Below, piece after piece: positions 19,202 to 28,239 of a stretch of DNA of 64,000 bases; the stretch's first letter is position 1, and each line of letters starts with the position of its first letter. The notes below the pieces were generated by a model. That model saw only the letters and a program-made list of their open reading frames with translations. It was not told the origin of the DNA and searched no databases. Both the position numbers and the translations under genes were made by a program. The DNA is from Methylotuvimicrobium sp. KM2. Lineage in GTDB: Bacteria > Pseudomonadota > Gammaproteobacteria > Methylococcales > Methylomonadaceae. Location of the stretch: the NCBI RefSeq assembly GCF_038051925.1, contig NZ_CP150634.1, forward strand, positions 62,001 through 126,000. The letters are read 5' to 3'.

Positions 19202-20248
19202 ATGATGGGCAGTCATAGGTCGATTATGGTTTTAACGATAGCATTATGTTTATATGTTTTTACGGCAAGTTATCTGTTAACTGGGCTAATTAGACGATAC
19301 GCATTCAAAAAAAAATTAATAGATATTCCAAATTTACGAAGCTCGCATGATGTTCCGACGCCTAGAGGCGGTGGGTTCGCTGTTGTTATTGTCTTTTTAT
19401 CCACCATTATAGGGTTAACGGTTATTGATGCACAGGAGGGTGGTCCTCATTCCATACTGGTCTTGATTCTGTCCAGTGCTTTGATTGCCGGAATTGGTTT
19501 TTGGGATGATCATCAATCGTTGGCGGTTAAATGGCGTTTTTTGGTGCATTTTATCGCGGCAACCGGCGCATTGTTCTTGTTGCCGGAATTGCCGAGGATA
19601 CAATTTTTTTCCTGGGTATTGGATAATTCGATAATTTTGTTTTTTTTCTATAGTTTGATGCTCGTTTGGTTATTGAACCTTTATAACTTCATGGATGGTA
19701 TCGATGGGCTCGCGGGTGTTGAGGCAATGACTACGGCAGGTGCGGTCGCTTTGCTGCTAGGGCTGCAAGGTCAAATGCATTGGGCATTGATTTCATTATT
19801 ATTGGCCGTTTGCGTAGGCGGTTTTTTAGTGTGGAATTGGCCGCCGGCGAAGATTTTCATGGGTGATGCTTGTAGCGGATTTTTGGGATTTATCTTAGGC
19901 TTAATGGCCCTAATGACCTCAATAAGTGGAGGGCTGAATATGTGGTGTTGGTGGATTTTAATGTCGGTATTCATCGTCGACGCCACGACAACATTATGGC
20001 GACGAATATTGAGAGGGGAAATTTGGTATCGGGCTCACCGGAGTCATGCCTATCAGATATTATCGAGGCGCTTGAATTCGCATAAAAAGGTAACACAAAG
20101 CGTGCTGGCGATAAATGTGTTTTGGCTACTGCCTTGGGCTTATGTGTCGGTGATCTACGAAGCTTGGGCACCGTTGATTTGTATCGTTGCGACAGCGCCT
20201 TTGTGTGTTGCAGTTCTGAAGCTTGGTGCCGGCACGACTAATGATTGA
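19202..20248 (+). CDS. Undecaprenyl-phosphate glycosyl-1-phosphate transferase (WecA/WbpL type, GT4 PNPT)
   Basis: A 348-residue polytopic membrane protein with about ten or eleven hydrophobic segments. Motifs of the polyprenyl-phosphate N-acetylhexosamine-1-phosphate transferases are all visible: SSHDVPTPRGGG near 45-57, a WDDHQSLAVKWR loop, LYNFMDGIDGLAGVEA, FMGDACSGFLGF and the basic HRSHAYQ loop. It probably starts lipid-linked glycan synthesis by transferring a sugar phosphate to undecaprenyl phosphate. WbpL-type enzymes often sit next to a WbpV-like epimerase and a WbpM-like dehydratase, as here. The start could also be ATG 19205. Confidence 0.88.
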   Translation: MMGSHRSIMVLTIALCLYVFTASYLLTGLIRRYAFKKKLIDIPNLRSSHDVPTPRGGGFAVVIVFLSTIIGLTVIDAQEGGPHSILVLILSSALIAGIGFWDDHQSLAVKWRFLVHFIAATGALFLLPELPRIQFFSWVLDNSIILFFFYSLMLVWLLNLYNFMDGIDGLAGVEAMTTAGAVALLLGLQGQMHWALISLLLAVCVGGFLVWNWPPAKIFMGDACSGFLGFILGLMALMTSISGGLNMWCWWILMSVFIVDATTTLWRRILRGEIWYRAHRSHAYQILSRRLNSHKKVTQSVLAINVFWLLPWAYVSVIYEAWAPLICIVATAPLCVAVLKLGAGTTND

Positions 20249-20297
20249 ATCATGGTGTTTGCGTATGACGCTTTGTTAATCCAGCCTGCCTTTTATT

Positions 20298-20524
20298 TAT
20301 ACTTGTCGTACTTCAAATTTCGGCAGTGCCAGAGGAGGCGCCTGGGTGTCCGGTCGATTTTCGCTCCTGCAAAATCGACATTCACGCCATCCATGGCGTT
20401 CATAAAGGCTTTGCCTGCATGGAGCTGGCATAGAGCCTACATGGACGTATTCACCCGGCACCTAAATAAGCCATGAATTTTGTATCATTGCCAAATACCT
20501 ATGGAATTTAGATGCTGGTTGAAC
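20298..20524 (-). repeat. R1 modular repeat, copy C (with GTCGATTTT hairpin module)
   Basis: Reverse orientation. It starts with a diverged right end (CTTCAAATTTCGGCAGTGCC) 50 bases after the upstream stop. It contains the hairpin GTCGATTTTCGCTCCTGCAA with its partner AAATCGAC, the hairpin ACGCCATCCATGGCGT, the GCCTGC/GCTGGC hairpin and an inner element. The rest of the 20249-20661 gap holds repeat R3 at 20541. Confidence 0.85.
20454..20518 (+). mobile_element. R1i inner inverted-repeat element (copy C, reversed orientation)
   Basis: Ends CCCGGCACCTAAAT and ATTTAGATGCTGG, a slightly decayed version of the R1i terminal repeats. Relative to the host repeat it has the same orientation as copy A and the opposite one to B, E, G and H. 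Its interior resembles copy E (AAATAAGCCATGA). Confidence 0.65.
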
Positions 20525-20540
20525 GGCGGCCCTCGATAGT

Positions 20541-20590
20541 CACATCCCATACCTTAATTCTTAGCCGGTTTTTCAATCAAAAGGGAGTAG
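20541..20590 (+). repeat. R3 dispersed 50-bp repeat, copy 1
   Basis: CACATCCCATACCTTAATTC, then TTAGCCGGTTTTTCAATCAA and AAGGGAGTA. A near-identical word is at 61739-61788. Both copies lie directly beside an R1 copy. Confidence 0.6.
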
Positions 20591-20661
20591 CTTCGATTCG
20601 GATCAGGTATAACCGGCACGATTAGCCATTCGGTGAGTTTCATTTTGGAAGGGTAAATAGC

Positions 20662-22653
20662 ATGGAAAATTTAGCGGACTGGTTTTTAAGATTATCGCGG
20701 CCTAAAAAAGTAGCGATAATGATGAGTGCGGACGTATTTTTTGCGGTCTTCGCACTTTGGTTGGCATTTTCTTTGCGGTTTGGTGAGTTTTATGTTCTGG
20801 AAGACCGCGTTTGGATTTTGTTTGTGTTGGCGCCCTGTATTGTCATTCCGATTTTTATCAGAATGGGGCTGTACCGGGCGATTATTCGTTATATCGGCGT
20901 TAGAGCGTTAGCGACGATCGTTCAAGCGGTTACTTTGTATGCTTTGATATTTGCTGCATTGGTGTTTCAATTGAGAGTTGGCTTGGTGCCGAGGACGGTG
21001 CCGCCGCTGAATTGGTTGATCATGTTGTTATTTGCCGGTGGGAGCCGGTTTATGGCGCGATGGTGGTTTGGCGAGCAATATGCGCGCATGGCAAGGAGTG
21101 CAGATCCGGAATTGTGTCGCCGCAACAATGTCATAATTTATGGTGCAGGAAATGCCGGTGTACAGTTGTCTTCGGCATTGGCGCATGGTCATGATTTTCG
21201 ACCGATTGCATTTATCGACGACAATGCCTTGTTGCATGGGCAAAAAGTTAACGGTGTTAAAATTCATCCGTTTACCGCGTTAAGCTATCTAATCGATAAA
21301 TTTGCCGTTACCGATATACTATTGGCAATGCCGTCGGTAGCTAGAAGCCGGAGGAGCGAGATAATTCGCCTATTGGAGCCTTTTCCGGTCCATGTTCGGT
21401 CAATGCCGGGAATGTCCGATATAGCGCAAGGAAAGGTGACATTCGATGAATTGCAAGAGGTTGATATTGCCGATTTGCTGGGGCGGGATGCCGTGGATCC
21501 GGATCAAACATTATTGACCGCTAATACGACCGGCAAAAAGGTAATGGTTACCGGCGCCGGCGGTTCGATCGGCTCGGAGTTGTGCCGGCAAATTATTCAA
21601 TTGCAACCGAAGGCATTGATTTTATACGAGCAATGCGAGTTTGCGCTCTATGAGATCGAGAGGGAGTTAAATCTTTATTTGGCAAAATTGGATGTTGTCG
21701 ATACGCAAATCATCGCCGTTCTCGGATCGGTGGTTAACGGGAGTCGAGTCGAAAAAATTTGCCGGGCATTCGGCGTGCAAACGATCTATCATGCCGCCGC
21801 TTATAAGCATGTGCCGATGGTTGAGAAAAACCCGGGCGAAGCGGTTAGGAATAATATATTAGGCACTTTACATACCGCCCGCGCAGCTATCAACGCGAAT
21901 GTAGAGACTTTCGTATTGATATCGACCGATAAGGCGGTACGGCCAACCAATACGATGGGGGCGACCAAGCGCTTTGCCGAGCTGATTTTACAAGCCTTAA
22001 GCATTGAAAATCAAAACCCGCGAGCAACGCGATTTACTATGGTGCGTTTCGGTAATGTATTGGGTTCGTCGGGCTCTGTGGTGCCGTTATTCCGTGAACA
22101 AATTGCCAAGGGCGGGCCGGTGACCGTGACCGACCCGAAAATCATTCGCTATTTCATGACGATTCCCGAAGCCGCCCAATTGGTGATACAAGCCGGTGCA
22201 ATGGGGAAGGGCGGCGATGTTTTTGTCTTGGACATGGGTGAACCGGTCAAGATTTTGGATTTGGCAAAACGTATGATCAAGCTGAGCGGTTTAACGGTCA
22301 AGGCTGATGCGCGTCCTGAAGGCGATATCGAGATTGTATTTACCGGTTTGCGATCGGGAGAAAAGCTTTATGAAGAGCTATTGATAGGCGACAATGTTTC
22401 CGTAACCGAGCACCCGCGTATCATGCGGGCCGAAGAGGAGGTTGTTGCTTGGAATGAGCTTGAAAAGCTATTGTCGGCAATGGAACAGGCAGCCTTAGTT
22501 GACGACTATCGGCAAGTCCGGATGATTTTGAAGCAAGCGGTATCGGGTTTTTCGCCCCAATGTGATATCGATGATTGGCTATTCAACTGCTCGACGAAAA
22601 GTTTTGCCGCGACTAACGCATGGCCGGATTTTTTGGAAAAAGTAGCGGAGTAG
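20662..22653 (+). CDS. WbpM/CapD-type membrane nucleotide-sugar 4,6-dehydratase
   Basis: A 663-residue protein. Four hydrophobic segments occupy the first 130 residues, followed by a CoA-binding-like Rossmann domain (NNVIIYGAGNAGVQLSSAL) and the catalytic extended-SDR domain with VMVTGAGGSIGSELCRQI near 294, YHAAAYKHVPMVEKNP and STDKAVRPTNTMGATKR (the catalytic triad region, with TMGATK in place of the usual Tyr-x3-Lys, as in the large WbpM class). Such enzymes convert UDP-GlcNAc to a 4-keto-6-deoxy sugar, the first step to QuiNAc/FucNAc-type sugars. This fits the nearby epimerase and WbpL-like transferase. Confidence 0.9.
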   Translation: MENLADWFLRLSRPKKVAIMMSADVFFAVFALWLAFSLRFGEFYVLEDRVWILFVLAPCIVIPIFIRMGLYRAIIRYIGVRALATIVQAVTLYALIFAALVFQLRVGLVPRTVPPLNWLIMLLFAGGSRFMARWWFGEQYARMARSADPELCRRNNVIIYGAGNAGVQLSSALAHGHDFRPIAFIDDNALLHGQKVNGVKIHPFTALSYLIDKFAVTDILLAMPSVARSRRSEIIRLLEPFPVHVRSMPGMSDIAQGKVTFDELQEVDIADLLGRDAVDPDQTLLTANTTGKKVMVTGAGGSIGSELCRQIIQLQPKALILYEQCEFALYEIERELNLYLAKLDVVDTQIIAVLGSVVNGSRVEKICRAFGVQTIYHAAAYKHVPMVEKNPGEAVRNNILGTLHTARAAINANVETFVLISTDKAVRPTNTMGATKRFAELILQALSIENQNPRATRFTMVRFGNVLGSSGSVVPLFREQIAKGGPVTVTDPKIIRYFMTIPEAAQLVIQAGAMGKGGDVFVLDMGEPVKILDLAKRMIKLSGLTVKADARPEGDIEIVFTGLRSGEKLYEELLIGDNVSVTEHPRIMRAEEEVVAWNELEKLLSAMEQAALVDDYRQVRMILKQAVSGFSPQCDIDDWLFNCSTKSFAATNAWPDFLEKVAE

Positions 22654-22663
22654 ATATAAAGAG

Positions 22664-22782
22664 GCAAAAAAAACCTCCCAATGCTTGGAAGCAGAGGGAG
22701 GTGAAAAATCAAGCAGAGTTTTGAGGAGGAACTGCTTGTTGGTACTACACCAGGAGGGTTAGAACATGGTAAACGAATCTGC
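22664..22782 (-). ncRNA. Candidate small RNA with CCTCC loops and Rho-independent terminator
   Basis: Read on the minus strand, a TATAAAAT box (22789-22796) is followed by about 118 bases. These contain an unpaired CCCTCCTGG, then a hairpin with AAGCAG/CTGCTT arms (22711-22737) exposing CCTCCTC, and finally a strong terminator ACCTCCC / GGGAGGT (22673-22702) followed by eight T residues. No gene on the minus strand needs this terminator. The repeated CCTCC words in loops resemble small RNAs that act on ribosome binding sites. No good -35 is visible, and no family was recognised. Confidence 0.45.
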
Positions 22783-23178
22783 ATAGGAATTTTATATCAA
22801 GTCGATGTTATTCCGGCGAGCTGCAGTTAAATTCAACGAGTAAGGGTCTCCGATGCATCGGTTTCGTTGGCTATTAGTGAGCCAATGAAGTTTCGCAGCG
22901 GGCTTGGGAAATACTATACAGAGTTTATTTCAGCAGACAATAGGTTGATATGTTGATAAATTGTTTCTTAATTAGAAACAAAAGAGCGTGCAAACTAGTC
23001 TCTTTTTCTTGAGACTAATTTATCGAGATTTTTGTTTGGAAGATGGAGTCTTGAAATTTTGCTTAAAGCGCTATTATAGCGCCGAAGATATTAAGTAAAA
23101 ATGAAATAAATGGCAAGCGATAGTTGCGTATGAAAGTAGCGGAGCGATTCTAAAACGGAATTATCGTGAGCAACAGGA

Positions 23179-23341
23179 TATACTCCGCGCGGTCTCATTT
23201 TCTGGTAAGCTGACGCGTTTTTTGCCCGGTAGCTGCCGTTGCGAAAACAGTTTCACAGCTTGCTATGCGCCTTTTTCGCGCCTTGCTACCGAACAAAATA
23301 GCATTGCCATAAAAGCCGAAAACATGACCGCGCGAAGTATA
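23179..23341. mobile_element. MITE-like element, 163 bp (R4)
   Basis: The outer ends are inverted repeats: TATACTCCGCGCGGTC on the left, and TATACTTCGCGCGGTC reading inward from the right, extended by TTTTC with a few mismatches. Inside lies a second nested palindrome, CGGTAGC (23227-23233) with GCTACCG (23285-23291), and a GCGAAAA / TTTTTCGC pair. There is no coding capacity. It sits 40 bases upstream of the LysR gene. The 18-base right end recurs alone at 46316. The remaining part of the 22654-23380 gap (22800-23178) shows nothing I can name. Confidence 0.65.
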
Positions 23342-23380
23342 AGTTGTTGACTCGAGTAATTAAAACTCAAAGAGAGATGA

Positions 23381-24286
23381 ATGGACAAATTAACCAGCAT
23401 GAATGTTTTCGTTCGGGTGGCTAAGGCCGGTAGTTTCGCCGGCGGTGCGCGCGATTTAGATATTTCGAGAGCCATGGCGACCAAGCATATCATGCAATTG
23501 GAAGAACATTTAGGCACTCGGTTGTTCAACAGAACCACACGCAGTCTGAGTCTGACAGAAATGGGCGCATCGTACCTGGAGCGTTGCCAACAGGTATTGG
23601 ATGATATCGAAGAAATGGAAGCTACGGTAACGCAACTGCAGACCGAGCCGCGCGGAACGCTGAAAATCAGTGCGCCTCAAGTCATCGGCGCCACCCAAAT
23701 CGCGCCGGCGATATCGGAGTTTCTCAAGTTGTATCCCGATTTGGAGGTGACTATCATTTTGCAAGGCAATATGGGTGACCTGATTGATGAGGGTATTGAT
23801 CTCGCGATAAATTTGGGCGGCGTCGAAGATTCCAGTATGATTGCGCGCAAACTCGCCAGTTCGCCTTTAGTGGTTTGCGGAGCTCCCGGTTATTTCCAAC
23901 AATATGGCATTCCTAAAACGCCCGAGGACTTGACCGATCATAGCTGTTTGGTCAATTGGTCGATTCCGCCGAGGGATCAATGGCGGTTCAAGGGGCCTTA
24001 TGGTGATTTGATGATCAAGGTAAAAGGGCGCATCGTCGCTAACGTGGCCGATCCGATTCGAGTCGGAGCGATAGAGGGCCTAGGAATGGTGATGTTGCCT
24101 AGATATATTGTCGGGAGGGATATCGAAAAAGGTAAGTTGATGCCGGTATTGGAAGACTATGAATTGGCGCCCCTGGAGATACACGCCGTTTATCCGCATC
24201 GAAAATATCTGTCTACCAAAGTCAGAAAGTTTTTAGATTTTTTGCAGGAGTGGCTGCCTAGGCGAGTCGGTATCGATGGGATCTAA
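23381..24286 (+). CDS. LysR-family transcriptional regulator
   Basis: A 301-residue protein with the LysR arrangement: an N-terminal winged helix-turn-helix (about 1-60; FVRVAKAGSFAGGARDLDIS, then HIMQLEEHLGTRLFNRTTRS) and a periplasmic-binding-like effector domain beginning at GTLKISAPQVIG. It belongs to the subgroup whose members repress or activate a nearby gene in response to a small aromatic or acidic ligand, but no divergent target gene is present here. Its stop overlaps the next gene by 11 bases. Confidence 0.9.
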   Translation: MDKLTSMNVFVRVAKAGSFAGGARDLDISRAMATKHIMQLEEHLGTRLFNRTTRSLSLTEMGASYLERCQQVLDDIEEMEATVTQLQTEPRGTLKISAPQVIGATQIAPAISEFLKLYPDLEVTIILQGNMGDLIDEGIDLAINLGGVEDSSMIARKLASSPLVVCGAPGYFQQYGIPKTPEDLTDHSCLVNWSIPPRDQWRFKGPYGDLMIKVKGRIVANVADPIRVGAIEGLGMVMLPRYIVGRDIEKGKLMPVLEDYELAPLEIHAVYPHRKYLSTKVRKFLDFLQEWLPRRVGIDGI

Positions 24287-24863
24287 CGCAATTAATGAAA
24301 TTGCGGCAAAATGGGATGCCGTTTACCGTCAAGCCAATATTTCGGAATACAGGCCTGCTGAAGTTTTATCGGAAAATGCTTTTTTGTTGCCGCAAAATGG
24401 CGCGGCTTTGGATTTAGCTTGCGGCTTAGGCGCTAATGCTCGATTGCTTGCTGCGGCGGGTTTGTCTGTTTTTGCCTGGGATATATCGACCGTAGCGGTA
24501 GAAAAATTGCAGCATGATGCCGACAAGCAAGGCTTGGCTATTCAGGCGAAGCAGTGCGCCATCGATAAAAAATCTTTCTCCGGCTATCGTTTCGATGTCA
24601 TTGTTATCAGTCGATTTCTTGACCGGAGTCTGTGTGATGCGATAATAGACGCTTTGAATCCAGGCGGTTTGTTATTTTATCAAACGTATACCCGCGAGAA
24701 AGTCGTTGAAAGAGGGCCGAACAGTCCCGATTTTTTATTGGCTGAAGGCGAATTATTGGAATTATTTGCCGAATTAAAGCCGATTTATTATCGGGAATAC
24801 GGATCGATAGGCGACATAGAGTTAGGCCTCAGAAATGAAGCTCAATTCATTGGTAGAAAGTGA
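24276..24863 (+). CDS. Class I SAM-dependent methyltransferase (TehB-like)
   Basis: A 195-residue protein. The SAM-binding motif ALDLACGLGANARLLAAAG lies near 39-57, and VFAWDIS supplies the acidic residue that binds the ribose. FDVIVISRFLDR and LNPGGLLFYQTYTREK follow as motifs II and III, in the pattern of TehB/UbiE-like small methyltransferases. The substrate is unknown. It begins 11 bases before the LysR stop, so the two are cotranscribed. Confidence 0.82.
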   Translation: MGSNAINEIAAKWDAVYRQANISEYRPAEVLSENAFLLPQNGAALDLACGLGANARLLAAAGLSVFAWDISTVAVEKLQHDADKQGLAIQAKQCAIDKKSFSGYRFDVIVISRFLDRSLCDAIIDALNPGGLLFYQTYTREKVVERGPNSPDFLLAEGELLELFAELKPIYYREYGSIGDIELGLRNEAQFIGRK

Positions 24864-24913
24864 TATACCGTTCATACTTGAAATTTCGGCAGTGCTGAAT
24901 TTTAATCTACGAC
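24864..24913 (-). repeat. R1 modular repeat, minimal copy J
   Basis: It starts at the base after the methyltransferase stop. It joins a right end (CTTGAAATTTCGGCAGTGC) directly to a left end (TGAATTTTAATCTACGA) with the whole interior missing. This defines the outer boundaries of R1 as about 20-25 bases at each side. Confidence 0.65.
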
Positions 24914-25030
24914 AGGTATAATTTTATTCAAATTCTAACGGCTTTAAAAGCAAGAAATTGAATCCGTCGCGATCTGTTTGAAAAGCATCTCCCGAATACC
25001 ATCCGTTAAATTTAGTCGATCGATTCCATT

Positions 25031-25423
25031 ATGGTAGAAAACTTAGAACCGAAACAAGCATGGCAATTATTGCAAACCGATCCGAGCGCCGTACTGATCG
25101 ATGTCAGGACTAAAATGGAACATAGCCACGTCGGGCACCCGATAGGCGCGGTGCATATTCCGTGGAAAGAATATCCGGATTGGCAAGTCAATGCCTCGTT
25201 TGTCGAGCAGGTAGCCGAAGCGGTTCCCGATAAAAATGCACCGGTGTTGTTGCTGTGCCGAAGCGGGCAACGATCGTTGGATGCGGCGGCTGCCTTGGAG
25301 ACGGCTGGGTATTCTCGTCCTATCAATATATTGGAAGGCTTTGAAGGTCCTCTCGACGACGACAAACACCGCGGCAATCGAGGTGGTTGGCGCTTTCATG
25401 ATTTACCTTGGGAACAAAGCTAA
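25031..25423 (+). CDS. Rhodanese-like sulfurtransferase
   Basis: A 130-residue single rhodanese domain: VLIDVRTKMEHSHVGHPIGAV in the first half, and the active-site loop LLLCRSGQRSL with catalytic Cys76. The CRSGQR loop is typical of thiosulfate or persulfide carriers of the PspE/GlpE type. No signal peptide is visible, so it is cytoplasmic. It stands alone between the methyltransferase and typA and may share a promoter with neither. Confidence 0.85.
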   Translation: MVENLEPKQAWQLLQTDPSAVLIDVRTKMEHSHVGHPIGAVHIPWKEYPDWQVNASFVEQVAEAVPDKNAPVLLLCRSGQRSLDAAAALETAGYSRPINILEGFEGPLDDDKHRGNRGGWRFHDLPWEQS

Positions 25424-25522
25424 CTAATTGTTCAATCTTGCCTTTCTCAATGTTCGGCTTCTGACTCCTCAACCAGAAGTTCAGGTTGCCGCATAATTCA
25501 TTAATCTTCAGAGTTTATTTAA

Positions 25523-27343
25523 GTGATCGAAAATTTAAGAAATATCGCAATTATTGCGCACGTAGACCACGGCAAAACCACCTTGGTCGATAAGTTGTTA
25601 CAACAGTCCGGCACGTTCAAGAGCCATGAAAAGGTTTCCGAGCGGATCATGGATTCGAACGACATTGAAAAAGAAAGGGGTATTACGATTCTGGCCAAAA
25701 ATACCGCGTTGGATTGGAACGGTTATCATATCAACATCGTCGATACTCCGGGCCATGCCGATTTCGGCGGAGAAGTCGAGCGCGTATTGTCGATGGTCGA
25801 TTCTGTGCTGTTGTTAGTCGACGCCGTCGACGGGCCGATGCCGCAAACACGTTTCGTGACGCAAAAAGCGTTTGCATTGGGTTTAAAGCCGATTGTCGTG
25901 ATCAATAAAATCGATCGCCCCGGCGCTCGTCCGGATTGGGTGGTCGATCAAACCTTCGATCTGTTCGACCGTCTTGGCGCGACCGACGAGCAATTGGATT
26001 TTCCGATCGTCTATGCGTCGGCACTAAACGGTTATGCCAGTTTGGATACCGATGCGACCGAAGGCGATATGACGCCGTTGTTCGAAACGATTGTCGAAAA
26101 AGTCAGTCCGCCGGATGTCGACTTGGACGGGCCGTTCCAAATGCAGGTCAGTAGCCTGGATTACAACTCCTATGTCGGTGTGATCGGGATTGGGCGCATT
26201 CAGCGAGGCAAGGTGAAAACCAATATGCCGTTGACGTTGATCAATCGCGAAGGAGCGATCCGCAAAGGCCGTATCTTACAAATTTTCGGTTTCCATGGCT
26301 TGGAGCGCGTCGAAGTACCGGAAGCGCAAGCCGGGGACATCATCGCGTTTACCGGTATCGATAAGCTGGAAATTTCCGAAACCTTATGTCATCCCGATAC
26401 GGTCGAGGCCTTACCGGCCTTGTCGGTCGACGAACCGACCGTGACCATGACTTTCCAAGTCAATACCTCGCCGTTTGCCGGTCGGGAAGGTAAGTTTCTC
26501 ACTTCGAGACAAATTCACGATCGCTTGCAAAAAGAATTGCAGCATAATGTCGCATTAAGAGTCGAGAGTACCGACGATCCGGATAAGTTCAAAGTGTCCG
26601 GACGCGGCGAACTGCATCTATCGGTATTGATCGAAAACATGCGCCGCGAAGGCTTCGAATTGGGTGTGTCCCGGCCGGAAGTCATTATCAAAGAAATCGA
26701 CGGCGAAAAATGCGAGCCTTTCGAATTCGTGACGATCGAAGTCGAGGAAGCGCATCAAGGAACCATCATGGAAAAACTCGGCGAGCGCAAAGGCGATTTG
26801 TTGAATATGGTGCCGGACGGCAAAGGCCGTATTCGGCTGGAGTATATGATCCCGTCACGCGGTTTGATCGGATTCCAAACCGAGTTCATGACATCGACCT
26901 CCGGTTCGGGGTTGCTGTATCATGTTTTCGATCATTATGGACCTATTAAGAAGGGTGAATTGGGCGCGCGTAAACGCGGCGTGTTGGTCTCTATGGCGCA
27001 AGGTAAAGCATTGGCCTATGCATTGTTTGCGTTACAGGAGCGTGGCGAGTTGTTTTTGGTGCATGCCGATGAAGTGTACGAAGGCATGCTGGTCGGCATT
27101 CATTCGCGCAGCAACGATTTAGTCGTGAATCCGACTAAAGCGAAGCAGTTAACTAACATCAGAGCGGCGGGAACCGACGAGAATCTGATTTTAACGCCGA
27201 TTCAGAAAATGTCGTTGGAGCAAGCCTTGGAGTTTATCGATGAAGACGAACTGGTTGAAGTGACGCCGGTATCGATTCGCTTGCGTAAGAAATTGCTGCA
27301 GGAGCATGAGCGCAAAAAGGCATCGAGAGCCGCGGCGGCCTAA
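25523..27343 (+). CDS. typA: Ribosome-associated translational GTPase TypA/BipA
   Basis: A 606-residue protein, the usual length of TypA. The GTPase motifs are [17 protein letters not shown] (14-31 region), the G2 Thr in [17 protein letters not shown] and NKIDRPGA. The C-terminal TypA-specific region follows ([19 protein letters not shown]-type loop as [11 protein letters not shown]). The start is GTG at 25523, which opens directly with the conserved [16 protein letters not shown] block. TypA binds the ribosome and supports assembly and growth under stress. A strong hairpin follows the stop. Confidence 0.97.
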   Translation: MIENLRNIAIIAHVDHGKTTLVDKLLQQSGTFKSHEKVSERIMDSNDIEKERGITILAKNTALDWNGYHINIVDTPGHADFGGEVERVLSMVDSVLLLVDAVDGPMPQTRFVTQKAFALGLKPIVVINKIDRPGARPDWVVDQTFDLFDRLGATDEQLDFPIVYASALNGYASLDTDATEGDMTPLFETIVEKVSPPDVDLDGPFQMQVSSLDYNSYVGVIGIGRIQRGKVKTNMPLTLINREGAIRKGRILQIFGFHGLERVEVPEAQAGDIIAFTGIDKLEISETLCHPDTVEALPALSVDEPTVTMTFQVNTSPFAGREGKFLTSRQIHDRLQKELQHNVALRVESTDDPDKFKVSGRGELHLSVLIENMRREGFELGVSRPEVIIKEIDGEKCEPFEFVTIEVEEAHQGTIMEKLGERKGDLLNMVPDGKGRIRLEYMIPSRGLIGFQTEFMTSTSGSGLLYHVFDHYGPIKKGELGARKRGVLVSMAQGKALAYALFALQERGELFLVHADEVYEGMLVGIHSRSNDLVVNPTKAKQLTNIRAAGTDENLILTPIQKMSLEQALEFIDEDELVEVTPVSIRLRKKLLQEHERKKASRAAAA

Positions 27344-27357
27344 GAAACATAAAAAAA

Positions 27358-27384
27358 GCCTCGAATCGACTAGCGATTCGAGGC
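27358..27384. terminator. Hairpin terminator after typA
   Basis: An 11-bp perfect stem, GCCTCGAATCG / CGATTCGAGGC, with the loop ACTAG. It is preceded by seven A residues and followed by GTTTAT, so it would terminate more strongly for minus-strand reading but is well placed for typA. Confidence 0.75.
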
Positions 27385-27633
27385 GTTTATCGCCGAGTGG
27401 TTGGCTTATGCGATCGTCCTTAAGACACCCTGTCGAAATCTATCCCTAACTCCTATGTTTTGGCGACGGCTTATTGTGCCGCAAAATGACTAAAAAAGAA
27501 GTCAGTCAAAGCTGAAATTTATGTACGTTTAGGCTTACAAAATAAGATTAGCCTTAGTTTAGCAGCGAATCGCTGCATAATTGATTTTTTTCATAGTAGA
27601 ATAAGCCCGCTAATTATTAACAACGCAGTCTTT

Positions 27634-28227
27634 ATGACCTCACGAAGCGCGCGAATCGAGCGCAACACACTCGAAACACAAATAGCAGTCGCAATTAATC
27701 TGGATGGTACCGGATCCGCGGTTTTTTCGACCGGCGTACCTTTTCTCGAACACATGATGGATCAAATTGCGCGGCATGGTTTGATCGATCTCGATGTTAC
27801 CGCTAAAGGCGATCTGCATATCGACGATCATCATACCGTCGAAGATATCGGTATTACACTCGGTCAAGCCTTTGCCCAAGCGGTCGGCGATAAAAAAGGC
27901 CTGTATCGCTACGGTCATGCTTATGTGCCGCTTGATGAAGCCTTATCTCGCGTAGTGATCGACTTTTCAGGTCGTCCGGGATTGGTGTACGATGTAAAAT
28001 TTCCTAGAGGCGCGATCGGTCGCTTCGATGTCGATTTATTCCGCGAGTTTTTTCAAGGCTTTGTTAATCATGCCGGCGTGACCTTGCACATTGATAACCT
28101 TAAAGGCTCAAATGCGCATCATATTGCCGAAACCATATTTAAAGCGATGGGCCGCGCGTTACGCATGGCAGTTGCGCAAGATCCACGAATGGCCGGAATA
28201 ATGCCGTCAACCAAAGGAACACTTTAA
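27634..28227 (+). CDS. hisB: Imidazoleglycerol-phosphate dehydratase
   Basis: A 197-residue monofunctional enzyme for the sixth step of histidine synthesis (dehydration of imidazole glycerol phosphate). Metal-binding motifs are [28 protein letters not shown] and [16 protein letters not shown] near the C-terminus. The phosphatase half found in E. coli HisB is absent, as is usual outside enteric bacteria. It is the first gene of a compact hisBHAFIE run. Confidence 0.97.
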   Translation: MTSRSARIERNTLETQIAVAINLDGTGSAVFSTGVPFLEHMMDQIARHGLIDLDVTAKGDLHIDDHHTVEDIGITLGQAFAQAVGDKKGLYRYGHAYVPLDEALSRVVIDFSGRPGLVYDVKFPRGAIGRFDVDLFREFFQGFVNHAGVTLHIDNLKGSNAHHIAETIFKAMGRALRMAVAQDPRMAGIMPSTKGTL

Positions 28228-28239
28228 TCCTTCTTCACT

